Part shown: one piece after another, positions 30,347 to 38,008 of the stretch
How positions within the stretch are numbered: position 1 is the stretch's first letter
Layout: the number at the start of each line of letters is the position of its first letter
Source: a virus
Virus record (IMG/VR): IMGVR_UViG_3300032331_003094
Span: 18,213 to 82,212 of that record
DNA length: 64,000 nt
Strand: one strand, 5' to 3'
Notes under the pieces: model-generated
Seen by the model: the letters and a program-made list of their open reading frames with translations, nothing else
Database searches by the model: none
Told to the model about the DNA's origin: nothing
Position numbers and translations under genes: made by a program

Positions 30347-32173
30347 ATGCAGTTTCAGCTACCTACTAACTTGCAGATTGAGTTACTAGCTTACGATCCA
30401 ACGCTGAAGAAGTTGGCTCGCACTAATAACTCAAAGACCAAATCAACTAAGTCTAAGTTTCCACTGGGTCAACCTATTGACATCATCCCACAAGATGTGT
30501 TGCGCACATCGTTAGTGCAAGATGCCATTGATGCAATCAACAGTTGCCCAGTGCCACAACGTGTACATGAATTCAAACGCATGAATGGTTTTGCAAAGAC
30601 CATGACATGCGCTGTGTTGTATCACTATGAATCTTGTTGGTATGCCGCATGGCTGCCACCCAAGGGACAGGAACAGGATTATGTTTATGGTTATAGCTTT
30701 GCATACAAAGATAACAAGACTTCAAGGAACATGGTTCCATTCAAAGTTACAACTACGGAAGATACACAGATTGTTAAGTATGGTAGATCTGATTTTATTA
30801 CATACTCACGACTTGTAACCAAGCAAAATATCATTGATGGGAACAGCGGTCACAATTGGGTTTTGCCAAGTATTACTTGGGGCAAAGGTCAAGGCATTCG
30901 TGAAGTTATTCGACGCTTTGAAGAATCACTAAAGGAAACCATCCCTGTATGGGATGATGCCCGTGGTGGTATGTTTGCCAGGCTTAAGAATTCAAACTTT
31001 GTTTCATTACTTGAACTGGAAAACATCATTGATAAAGAGTTGAAGGATACATGGAAGCCATCAGTTGATAATTTGTTTCACATCATTGATGAGTCTGTAT
31101 TGTTTCCTAGTGATTATCATTATGGTGTTTATAGAAGCTACAAATGTATTCGTCACATCATTGACAAACCATTTTTTCGTAGATGGATTCAAACAAAGTG
31201 TGATGAAACCATAGAACGCTTGAGTGATAATGACAATCGCTCAGAGCGTTACGTTAAACAACCATGGAATCAAATTAAGCATTTGTTTCGCATGATGTTG
31301 TACATAAATAATATCTGGCCTGATTGTCCTATTGATTATTATCAAACACACATTGACAATCTATTGGCTATATATAATTTGCATTCCAATACAGATAACA
31401 CGCGTGTATCTACGTGGTTAAACAAGCATATGCCTGTTGCATCTTTCTTTACGATTGTAGAAAAAGTTGTAACAAATCCAGATAAAAGACTTGGTACTTG
31501 TACCACAGATTCTATGACTGGACTTAATCAATACTATATTTCAGATTGGGTTGATACTGTAAACATGCTTTGTGATATATTGGCTGACAAAGAATCTAAG
31601 AATGAAACGTTAGCGCCACCAAAACGGTGGAGACTAACTGAGTTTCATGATTACATCCAAGGTGAAGCTTGGAAGGTTAAACATGTCAACAATGCATTAC
31701 CTCAGGATTTGTTCCCTGAACCTATCAAGGTACAAGTTGAACATACAGAAAAAGTAAATGCAACGTCAACATCTGACAAAATGATTTACAACATTAACGA
31801 CAATTTAAATTATGGTAGACCAATCCTTGATCTTATAGATGGTCATTATAAAACAACACCAGTTAACTATACATTTTTCCAACCTATTGATACCCATCAA
31901 CTGGCGGCATGGGGCCAGGCTGTACGCAACTGCGTTGGTAATGCATCCAACTATGCAGATGGTGTACGCAAGAAGAAACATTTCATTGTCTTAGCAATGC
32001 TTGACAACAAGCCAACGTTTACTATCCAATTGGAAGTCGACATGGGCATGATGTCCGTCAAACAGATTGTTGGCATATCAAATGCCAGGCTTACCAGTGA
32101 CCAAAAAGATTCCTACACCAAAGCTTTTTCGCAAGCGTTGAAGCTTCAAGAATCTAAGCTACAATCTGCGTAG
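30347..32173 (+). CDS. PcfJ-like protein, 608 aa
   Basis: Start taken as ATG 30347, because an earlier ATG at 30302 lies inside the pseudoknot. The C-terminal domain (about residues 510-600) has the PcfJ pattern: HQLAAWGQAVRNCVGNA, NYADGVRKKKHFIVLAM, PTFTIQLEV, VKQIVGISNARL. PcfJ proteins are known from conjugative plasmids and phages with unclear function. The N-terminal 450 residues are mixed alpha/beta, aromatic-rich and unassigned. Lys/Ser-rich residues 28-42 may bind nucleic acid. Confidence 0.75.
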   Translation: MQFQLPTNLQIELLAYDPTLKKLARTNNSKTKSTKSKFPLGQPIDIIPQDVLRTSLVQDAIDAINSCPVPQRVHEFKRMNGFAKTMTCAVLYHYESCWYAAWLPPKGQEQDYVYGYSFAYKDNKTSRNMVPFKVTTTEDTQIVKYGRSDFITYSRLVTKQNIIDGNSGHNWVLPSITWGKGQGIREVIRRFEESLKETIPVWDDARGGMFARLKNSNFVSLLELENIIDKELKDTWKPSVDNLFHIIDESVLFPSDYHYGVYRSYKCIRHIIDKPFFRRWIQTKCDETIERLSDNDNRSERYVKQPWNQIKHLFRMMLYINNIWPDCPIDYYQTHIDNLLAIYNLHSNTDNTRVSTWLNKHMPVASFFTIVEKVVTNPDKRLGTCTTDSMTGLNQYYISDWVDTVNMLCDILADKESKNETLAPPKRWRLTEFHDYIQGEAWKVKHVNNALPQDLFPEPIKVQVEHTEKVNATSTSDKMIYNINDNLNYGRPILDLIDGHYKTTPVNYTFFQPIDTHQLAAWGQAVRNCVGNASNYADGVRKKKHFIVLAMLDNKPTFTIQLEVDMGMMSVKQIVGISNARLTSDQKDSYTKAFSQALKLQESKLQSA

Positions 32174-32223
32174 TCCCCACAGACTTGCCAGCCTTAGCCT
32201 CGTAACTAGGGCTGGCACCAATC

Positions 32224-32442
32224 ATGACTGACTACACTGATGAGCAACTACTTGCTATGGCCATGGCCAATCTTGGTGAGTACATTCATGACAACTCACC
32301 GCATTACGTTTTAATGCAAAATGATCCTCGCAACGAGGATGACTACGATAGTTGGCAGTACGGAATGGAAGTATTGCCTCATGATCACACTTGGCAACAC
32401 ACATCTATTGATGTGAGTGTAAGTCCAAGTGAGCCCGAGTAG
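32224..32442 (+). CDS. Acidic hypothetical protein, 72 aa
   Basis: Starts MTDYTDEQLLAMAMANLGEY and is acidic throughout. The last 10 bases, including the stop TAG, are the first bases of the tRNA gene, so mRNA and tRNA compete or the tRNA is cut from the transcript. No family recognised. Confidence 0.65.
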   Translation: MTDYTDEQLLAMAMANLGEYIHDNSPHYVLMQNDPRNEDDYDSWQYGMEVLPHDHTWQHTSIDVSVSPSEPE

Positions 32443-32508
32443 CCCAGCGGAAGAGGCAAACGACTTAAAATCGTTCCAGCGTGAGTTCGAATCTCACCTC
32501 GGGTACCA
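32433..32508 (+). tRNA. tRNA with UAA anticodon (Leu, UUA codon), encoded CCA
   Basis: A complete 76-nt cloverleaf: acceptor GCCCGAG/CTCGGGT, D-stem GCC/GGC with GG in the loop, anticodon arm AACGA/TCGTT with loop CTTAAAA (anticodon TAA), variable region of only 5 nt (CCAGC), T-arm GTGAG/CTCAC with loop TTCGAAT, then A73 and CCA. By codon it should be leucine. Bacterial leucine tRNAs normally have a long variable arm, which is missing here. It would help read the AT-rich UUA codons of phage genes. Confidence 0.93.
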
Positions 32509-32530
32509 ATTTTAAAACACAAATCAAATC

Positions 32531-32833
32531 ATGTATTACGCTTTGCCAACCTATTGTCCAGAACATCCCGCAGATCCATTTACTCCTAAAGCAAGTGGTG
32601 CTGTAAAAACAACAAGAGAACAAAGAATGTATGTATATCGACAACGTAAGAAAGGTAAAACATACAAAGAATTAGCTAGCAAGGTTAGCCTTACTACTCA
32701 AGGAGCAATTAATGTATGTAAAAGAATAGATCGAAAAATTGAATGGTTAAAACATGCAATAAGAAATGAATACAAAGCAGCTAAAAGATTGAACCTTAGT
32801 ATATGGGAATATAGAAAAGCTTATACACAATAA
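32531..32833 (+). CDS. HTH protein, 100 aa
   Basis: Residues about 42-70 form a helix-turn-helix of sigma-region-4 or resolvase type (GKTYKELASKVSLTTQGAIN followed by a basic recognition helix). The flanks are basic, and a Cys/His pair near the N-terminus (CPEHPADPF) may not be a full metal site. Likely an early transcription regulator; target unknown. It follows the tRNA by 22 nt. Confidence 0.7.
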   Translation: MYYALPTYCPEHPADPFTPKASGAVKTTREQRMYVYRQRKKGKTYKELASKVSLTTQGAINVCKRIDRKIEWLKHAIRNEYKAAKRLNLSIWEYRKAYTQ

Positions 32834-32837
32834 ATAA

Positions 32838-32874
32838 CTGGGCATTGTTTACATGTAAGTCCCAGCTTTAACAA
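32838..32874 (+). promoter_or_regulatory. Possible larger-loop pseudoknot
   Basis: CTGGG (32838-32842) pairs with CCCAG (32861-32865), and TTGTT (32845-32849) in its loop can pair with AACAA (32870-32874). The loop is longer than in the six core elements, so this may be a plain hairpin. The next gene starts 22 nt downstream. Confidence 0.4.
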
Positions 32875-32896
32875 CAACTAACACACATTTAATTCA

Positions 32897-33259
32897 ATGG
32901 AAATTCTTGCTTGTTTCAAACATCTAATTCCAACTGTACATGCTTATCAAGATGATGAGCAACGTTACAACCTGGGTGCTACATGGACTGCTGCCGATGG
33001 CTTGCAGGATTACCACAACATCGAACTTAAGTACGTTCGTAACTCAGAACGTCTTGCTCTCCAAGGTGATCCACAACCTGATGGCAGCTGGAAGTATGTA
33101 GAAGCTAATGGCACCGTTCATACCATCACGGCTGAACGCGCCAATAACTTCATGAAGACAACCAGTGACCATGCTACGCTGATGTGTCAGATGCTGGACC
33201 GCCTGCAACAAGCAGGAATCACCGGTCCAACAGTTGACACCCAAGCGTCGGCTGCTTAA
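32897..33259 (+). CDS. Hypothetical early protein, 120 aa
   Basis: Starts MEILACFKHLIPTVHAYQDD. Mixed alpha/beta with a C-terminal helix (LMCQMLDRLQQAGITG). Its codon use is more GC-biased than its neighbours, suggesting good expression. It is followed by a terminator. No family recognised. Confidence 0.7.
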   Translation: MEILACFKHLIPTVHAYQDDEQRYNLGATWTAADGLQDYHNIELKYVRNSERLALQGDPQPDGSWKYVEANGTVHTITAERANNFMKTTSDHATLMCQMLDRLQQAGITGPTVDTQASAA

Positions 33260-33280
33260 ACTACCAACGGAATGTCTGCG

Positions 33281-33308
33281 GAGCCTGGCGCAAGCTGGGC
33301 TCTTTTCT
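33281..33308 (+). terminator. Rho-independent terminator (GCAA tetraloop)
   Basis: GAGCCTGGC and GCTGGGCTC form a 9-bp stem with two G-T pairs around GCAA-type loop bases, then TTTTCTT. The U tract runs directly into the ATG at 33310, so the next gene needs readthrough or its own start. Confidence 0.85.
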
Positions 33309-33309
33309 T

Positions 33310-33648
33310 ATGACTAACACTGATCAAACCAATCAAGTTGACCAAGCTGTTGTGGATGAAGTTGTAAGACGGATTCCAGAACATACTTGGGATGATGTTA
33401 AAGCAACATTGATTACACACATTGTGGATTCAATGCCAAGTGACGTTATGCTTCGGCTGACTAATGATCCGGAAGGATTTGAAGAAGCTGAAAACATTTT
33501 GTATAACTACTATGAAGATCCTAAGCGTCATTGGAATTTAATCAATGATGCATTCCAATTGTTTGGTGATGAATATGTCTTAGTGCTACTTGATTCAATG
33601 CAACTTGACAAAATTCAAAATGCAAACACTGACTCTCAATTGCCCTGA
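33310..33648 (+). CDS. Acidic hypothetical protein, 112 aa
   Basis: Helical, acidic protein (VVDEVVRRIPEHTWDDVKAT, then EEAENILYNYYEDPKRHWNL). It overlaps the next gene by 26 nt. The ATG immediately follows a terminator U tract and has no ribosome site. Function unknown. Confidence 0.65.
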   Translation: MTNTDQTNQVDQAVVDEVVRRIPEHTWDDVKATLITHIVDSMPSDVMLRLTNDPEGFEEAENILYNYYEDPKRHWNLINDAFQLFGDEYVLVLLDSMQLDKIQNANTDSQLP

Positions 33649-34102
33649 CTGTAACAAAATCAATCCATTACTTCTTGAATCACGAATGACAGTTCGTGGT
33701 GTAAGACGTAGGCGTTATGAATGTAAAGGGTGTCGTCATCGTTGGACTTTGTTTACCAAAGAAAACGAGGGGCGCCCTTACAAACCAAATGGATGGGATG
33801 TCTACAAGGGAAGGATGGATGAATGGCGTTCATTATCAAGAACGCAAGCTAAAGCAATAATATTATCTAATAAACCACAACGTGAACTTGCTGAAGATTA
33901 TGGTATCTCACGTCAAGCAATTTCATTAATTCAAACCGGTAGGATCTATAAAGATATTTATGAAGAAATACATCCACCGCGCACAGGTCCAATGATTTAT
34001 TGTGCCAGTTGTACACACTGGAGTCGTGATCGTTGTGGTTTTGAATTTCCAGATGCTGGTGATACCTTTGCCACTGAGTGTTCTGTTTACCAATCTAAAT
34101 AA
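33623..34102 (+). CDS. NrdR-type zinc ribbon plus helix-turn-helix protein, 159 aa
   Basis: Residues 8-45 match the zinc ribbon of the NrdR repressor: CPDC, then ESRMTVRGVRRRRYECKGC and RHRWTLF. The ATP-cone of NrdR is absent. Residues about 85-105 form an HTH (PQRELAEDYGISRQAISLI). The C-terminus adds a second Cys cluster (YCASCTHW, RCGFEF, ECSVYQSK). A DNA-binding regulator is likely; target unknown. Start ATG 33623 overlaps the previous gene. Confidence 0.7.
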   Translation, partial: QTLTLNCPDCNKINPLLLESRMTVRGVRRRRYECKGCRHRWTLFTKENEGRPYKPNGWDVYKGRMDEWRSLSRTQAKAIILSNKPQRELAEDYGISRQAISLIQTGRIYKDIYEEIHPPRTGPMIYCASCTHWSRDRCGFEFPDAGDTFATECSVYQSK

Positions 34103-34104
34103 CA

Positions 34105-34407
34105 ATGAATTATGAACGGCTTGCTGTGATGAAACGCGTTAACAAAACGTTTCGTGAAACGGAACTATTGAATGAACCACCTGTCGTTCATCCCTTAATT
34201 GAAAAAGTTGCACGCGCTATTAGCGATTGGCAATCTGAACGAGACTGGTTGTTTCATACCGACCAGGCTATTCGTGTTATCGAAACCATTGCCGAACAAC
34301 TTGGCAAAGAAGGTTATGATATGCCACAAGATTATTTGCGTCGTGCAATTTGGAAAGAAGAACCCAAGCCCAGGCAATCAGGCATAAAGGGTGGGGCCAC
34401 ACCGTGA
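34105..34407 (+). CDS. Hypothetical early protein, 100 aa
   Basis: Two nt after the zinc-ribbon gene. Helical (HPLIEKVARAISDWQSERDW, then AIRVIETIAEQLGKEGYDMP) with a basic, Gly/Pro-rich tail. The ISDWQSE core resembles short proteins seen in several phages, without known function. Confidence 0.65.
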   Translation: MNYERLAVMKRVNKTFRETELLNEPPVVHPLIEKVARAISDWQSERDWLFHTDQAIRVIETIAEQLGKEGYDMPQDYLRRAIWKEEPKPRQSGIKGGATP

Positions 34408-34432
34408 TCAGTGGCATGGCCCTTCAGTTACC

Positions 34433-34537
34433 AATCAGAGGAGACAGCAAAAACTCTGATTCCCTTGGATAATGAGGCTGACGCTGTCCTTCTTCGCCTC
34501 ATTAATACTGTAATACAAATAGCTATTCCCGTACGGG
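34433..34537 (+). ncRNA. Intercistronic hairpin series
   Basis: AATCAGAG/CTCTGATT (8 bp, 34433-34461), AATGAGGC/GCCTCATT (8 bp, 34471-34503) and the palindrome CCCGTACGGG (34528-34537) follow each other, and a pseudoknot comes 6 nt later. No reading frame of note in the 189-nt gap. Confidence 0.55.
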
Positions 34538-34542
34538 ATTAT

Positions 34543-34566
34543 GGACCTGAGATGTCCTAAAACTCA
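34543..34566 (+). promoter_or_regulatory. H-type pseudoknot (copy 3)
   Basis: Stem 1 GGAC (34543-34546) with GTCC (34554-34557); stem 2 TGAG (34548-34551) with CTCA (34563-34566); linker TAAAA. The GP88-like gene starts 30 nt downstream. Confidence 0.7.
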
Positions 34567-34596
34567 TTCATTAATTTAACTTATCATTCAACTCAA

Positions 34597-35379
34597 ATGA
34601 AATTACTCAAGTTTTCAACTGGCAATGCCAAGCTTGTTAAACGTTTAATCTTTTCGTTGCCAGCTGGATATTCATGTCCACATGCTGGCGTTTGTAAAAC
34701 ATTTGCAGATCGAACCACTGGTGAAATTACTGATCTACCTCAACGCAATGGGACTATTGCTCCTGAGTTTCGTTGTTTTGCAGCCATGTCAGAAGTTAGA
34801 CCTAATGTGCGGGAAGCTCGTTGGCATAACTGGGACTTGCTGCGTGAAGTAATCTACTCAACTGATTCCGATACCAAAAAACAATTACAAGCTTTAACAG
34901 AACTTATTGAACTATCCATTGCTGTACAACCTGCCAGGGACTTGGTTCGTATTCATGAATCAGGTGATTACTGGACTGAGTTGTACATGCATGCATGGGC
35001 CAATGCTGCCAGAAACTACAGCCGTATGACGTTTTACAGTTTCACCAAATCTTTAGGTATGTGGTACAACTTGCGCAAGGTTCTGCCAAAGAACATGTAT
35101 CTAACTGCATCATATGGCGGTGTGCTTGACGCAATGATTACCAAATATCCCAGGACATTCAAACGTTCTGCTCGTGTTGTGTACACAGAACAAGAAGCAG
35201 CTGACCTTGGTCTTGAGATTGATCACGATGACAGTCACTGCTTGGGTGACAAGCCATTTGCACTATTGGTGCATGGCAGCCAACGTGCTGATTCTGCTGC
35301 ATCCAAGGCGTTGTCTCAACGCAAGAAGGAAGGTGGATTTGTTGGATACAACAAAGCAAACCAAAAGGTTGCGTTGTGA
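34597..35379 (+). CDS. GP88-like protein, 260 aa
   Basis: Matches the pattern of the mycobacteriophage gp88 family: GNAKLVKRLIFSLPAGYSCP near the start, a Cys pair (CPHAGVCKTF), then RCFAAMSEVRPNVREARWHN and R-x-HESGDYWTELYM. Residues SRMTFYSFTKSL follow. The family is common in phages and of unknown function; the conserved Cys, His and Asp residues suggest a metal-dependent enzyme. Leader CATTCAACTCAA has no ribosome site. Confidence 0.75.
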   Translation: MKLLKFSTGNAKLVKRLIFSLPAGYSCPHAGVCKTFADRTTGEITDLPQRNGTIAPEFRCFAAMSEVRPNVREARWHNWDLLREVIYSTDSDTKKQLQALTELIELSIAVQPARDLVRIHESGDYWTELYMHAWANAARNYSRMTFYSFTKSLGMWYNLRKVLPKNMYLTASYGGVLDAMITKYPRTFKRSARVVYTEQEAADLGLEIDHDDSHCLGDKPFALLVHGSQRADSAASKALSQRKKEGGFVGYNKANQKVAL

Positions 35380-35417
35380 ATTAAATGCAGTAGCATTTGA
35401 CCGTCTTCCACAAGATT

Positions 35418-35651
35418 ATGTCTTACGTTATTGCAACCTATAAAGATGGTCGGCCATATGCTGTTCAAGCATGTGGCCAAACCAATTCATTCCAGCTTGT
35501 TGCGTTAGACTCTGACGTAGCATTAAACAAGATTTTTTCACATCCCTACAGGGCTGGTGCATTTCAAATCTTGTCATGGATTGAAAAGAATGACCACGAA
35601 CTTGCTAGTGAAGAACTCGATGTTTACGATGAAGCCAAATTCCGCAAATGA
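35418..35651 (+). CDS. Hypothetical protein upstream of DNA polymerase, 77 aa
   Basis: Start taken as ATG 35418 (MSYVIATYKDGRPYAVQACG). A small alpha/beta protein that overlaps the polymerase start by 23 nt, suggesting coupled translation. A hairpin AAATGC/GCATTT lies just upstream. Function unknown. Confidence 0.65.
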   Translation: MSYVIATYKDGRPYAVQACGQTNSFQLVALDSDVALNKIFSHPYRAGAFQILSWIEKNDHELASEELDVYDEAKFRK

Positions 35652-37452
35652 ATCTTGGCTTACATTCGACATCGAGACCGATGGACTGTATGATCAAGCC
35701 ACCAAAATTCATTGCATTGTTATTTATGATGTCAACCGCCAACTCACTTCTAGCTACGGGCCTGATCGCATTGGGGATGCTATTGAGCATCTGCGTAGTG
35801 CTGATGTTCTTATTGGCCACAACATTCTCTTTTACGACATCCCTGTAATTCAAAAATTAACGCAAGCAATTTTTAATGCACGTGTTATTGACACGCTCAT
35901 TTGTACCAGATTGATCTGGCCCAAAGAATTACTCTATGAACTTGACACTGAACAATATCCGCAGGTTCCATCGAAGCTACGTGGTTCTGCCGGACTCAAA
36001 GCATGGGGCTATCGACTGGCTGACAACAAAATTGAATTCAAAGACTTCTCAGAATATTCCCAAGAAATGTTGGACTACTGCATCCAAGATGTGGAAGTCA
36101 CCAAAAAATTATGGGAACACATTGTTAAACAAAACTATGCACAGCCGTCGCTTAAGCTGGAGCATGACTTTGCTTTTGCAATTAATCGGCAAATTAGATC
36201 AGGTGTTCCTTTTGATTTGGATGCAGCTCTTGATCTGGTGGATGATCTCCGAGCAAAACAAACAGAACTTGAAACACAATTAAAAGAATTGTTCCCACCA
36301 ATTAAACAAGAGGAATGGTTTACACCCAAAGTAAATAATACTAAGCGTGGCTATGTCAAGGGTGTGCCATTTCGCAAGGTAATTGTCGAAGAGTTTAATC
36401 CTGGATCCAGGCAACAAATTGCTGATCGTTTACGCAACAAGTATGGATGGACTCCAGAAAAAACAACTGAAAAAGGCAATCCAGTTCTTGATGATGATGT
36501 ACTTGAAAAGTTACCGTATCCCGAAGCCAAAACGTTAGCAGAGTATATGCTAATTAAGAAACGTCTTGGACAAATTGCTGAAGGAAACAATGCTTGGACA
36601 AAGCTTGTTAATAATAATGATCTCCGTATGCACGGTGACGTTGTTACAAATGGTTGCATTACAGGCCGTTGCGCACATCGAAACCCCAACATGGGTCAAG
36701 TGCCCGCAGGATACTCGCCCTATGGAAAAGAATGCCGCTCGTTGTTCCATGCTCCTAACGGCTGGGACCTTATTGGTATTGACGCTAAAGCATTGGAGCT
36801 TCGTTGCCTCGCTGGATATCTTGCTTACTGGGATAATGGGGAATATGCTTCTCTTGTTATTAATCCTGAAGTAGATATTCATACCTATAACCAACAACAG
36901 TTTGGTGTGGAAACCAGGGACATCAGCAAACGTTTGTTGTATGGAATGTTGTATGGCTGTGGTGCAGTTAAGGCTGGAACAATTATTGATCCTAATGAAA
37001 AGGATGAATATAAACTTAAAACCTTGGGGCGTAATGCTATTGATGGTTTTATGAAAGGTGTGCCAGCACTTAAGAAATTAAAACAACAAATTGATGAAGC
37101 AATTAGTGAACGCAATTACCTCATTGGTTTAGATCGACGTGCATTGCATTGCCGTTCTGCATTTAAAGGATTGAATGTTTTGTTGCAATCAGCTGGTGCC
37201 ATCATCATGAAGCAAGTCGTTGTAACCATTCATAACAACATTGAACAAAACCTTGGTTTGGTTTACGGCAAGGATTGGGAACAGCTTTTGATGGTTCATG
37301 ATGAAATAGAAATTGCATGTTATCCCGCATACACTGAGGCGGTTAAAGAACAAGCTATTATGGCTTTCCCCCAAGCTCAACAAGCTTTTAACTTCCGTTG
37401 TGAAATTGAAGGTGATGCAAAAGTTGGTTTTAATTGGTATGAGGTACACTAA
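35629..37452 (+). CDS. DNA polymerase, family A (T7-like)
   Basis: 607 residues from ATG 35629. The 3'-5' exonuclease is intact: exo I FDIETDG (residue 13 on), exo II GHNILFYD and exo III DYCIQDVEV (Y-x-x-x-D). The polymerase shows motif A GIDAKALELRC, motif B (O helix) KRLLYGMLYG and motif C MVHDEIEI. Motif A and B read like T7 gp5, but the chain is about 100 residues shorter, and a clear thioredoxin-binding loop is not visible. It replicates the phage genome together with SSB and the primase-helicase at 53 kb. It is followed at once by a homing endonuclease gene. Confidence 0.95.
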   Translation: MKPNSANESWLTFDIETDGLYDQATKIHCIVIYDVNRQLTSSYGPDRIGDAIEHLRSADVLIGHNILFYDIPVIQKLTQAIFNARVIDTLICTRLIWPKELLYELDTEQYPQVPSKLRGSAGLKAWGYRLADNKIEFKDFSEYSQEMLDYCIQDVEVTKKLWEHIVKQNYAQPSLKLEHDFAFAINRQIRSGVPFDLDAALDLVDDLRAKQTELETQLKELFPPIKQEEWFTPKVNNTKRGYVKGVPFRKVIVEEFNPGSRQQIADRLRNKYGWTPEKTTEKGNPVLDDDVLEKLPYPEAKTLAEYMLIKKRLGQIAEGNNAWTKLVNNNDLRMHGDVVTNGCITGRCAHRNPNMGQVPAGYSPYGKECRSLFHAPNGWDLIGIDAKALELRCLAGYLAYWDNGEYASLVINPEVDIHTYNQQQFGVETRDISKRLLYGMLYGCGAVKAGTIIDPNEKDEYKLKTLGRNAIDGFMKGVPALKKLKQQIDEAISERNYLIGLDRRALHCRSAFKGLNVLLQSAGAIIMKQVVVTIHNNIEQNLGLVYGKDWEQLLMVHDEIEIACYPAYTEAVKEQAIMAFPQAQQAFNFRCEIEGDAKVGFNWYEVH

Positions 37453-37959
37453 ATGGATTTTTTAAAATTAAAACCAATACCAAGCAAAAATGAATTGCAA
37501 GTTTTATTAAGATATGAAACAGAAACCGGGTTTTTATTTTGGAAAAAAACTAATAAAAGAGCCGGCAGTATGCCTAAATGTACTGATCTTAAACATTGTC
37601 AATACAGAAGAATAACGGTGTCTCGCGTTGGATATGTAGAACACAGAATTATTTATCAATTGCATTATGGTGACTTAACAACGCAAGATGCAATTGATCA
37701 TATTGATAGAGATAAAACAAATAACAAAATTGAAAACCTTAGAAAAGCTGATGTTTATTTAAACAATCAAAATCAAGGAGATAGAAAAAACAATACATCT
37801 GGATACAAAGGTGTTTCATGGTCAAAACAACGTCAACAATGGCGTGCCACAATAACCGTAAAGAATAAACATAAACACATTGGATTTTTTATTTGTAAAG
37901 AAAAAGCTTATGCGGCGTACTTGGATGCTCGCGTCAAGTACTATGGATTTGCTTGTTGA
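37453..37959 (+). CDS. HNH homing endonuclease with AP2 domain
   Basis: 168 residues starting directly after the polymerase stop with no spacer. The N-terminal half has the HNH core (EHRIIYQLHYG, AIDHIDRDKTNNKIENLR). The C-terminal half has an AP2-type DNA-binding domain (GYKGVSWSKQRQQWRATITV, HIGFFICKEKAYAAYLDARV). AT-rich codon use differs from its neighbours, a sign of recent arrival. A free-standing homing nuclease, perhaps targeting the polymerase gene of related phages. Confidence 0.9.
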   Translation: MDFLKLKPIPSKNELQVLLRYETETGFLFWKKTNKRAGSMPKCTDLKHCQYRRITVSRVGYVEHRIIYQLHYGDLTTQDAIDHIDRDKTNNKIENLRKADVYLNNQNQGDRKNNTSGYKGVSWSKQRQQWRATITVKNKHKHIGFFICKEKAYAAYLDARVKYYGFAC

Positions 37960-37961
37960 CT

Positions 37962-37988
37962 CGTCCCAAGTAAGACGTTAAACTGCTT
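37962..37988 (+). promoter_or_regulatory. H-type pseudoknot upstream of SSB (copy 4)
   Basis: Stem 1 CGTC (37962-37965) with GACG (37974-37977); stem 2 AAGTA (37968-37972) with TGCTT (37984-37988), one T-G pair; linker TTAAAC. Stem 2 differs completely from copies 1 and 2 but still pairs. It lies 20 nt before the SSB start, a place comparable to the T4 gene 32 pseudoknot. Confidence 0.8.
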
Positions 37989-38008
37989 TCCACCAACCAT
38001 CGGAACCA

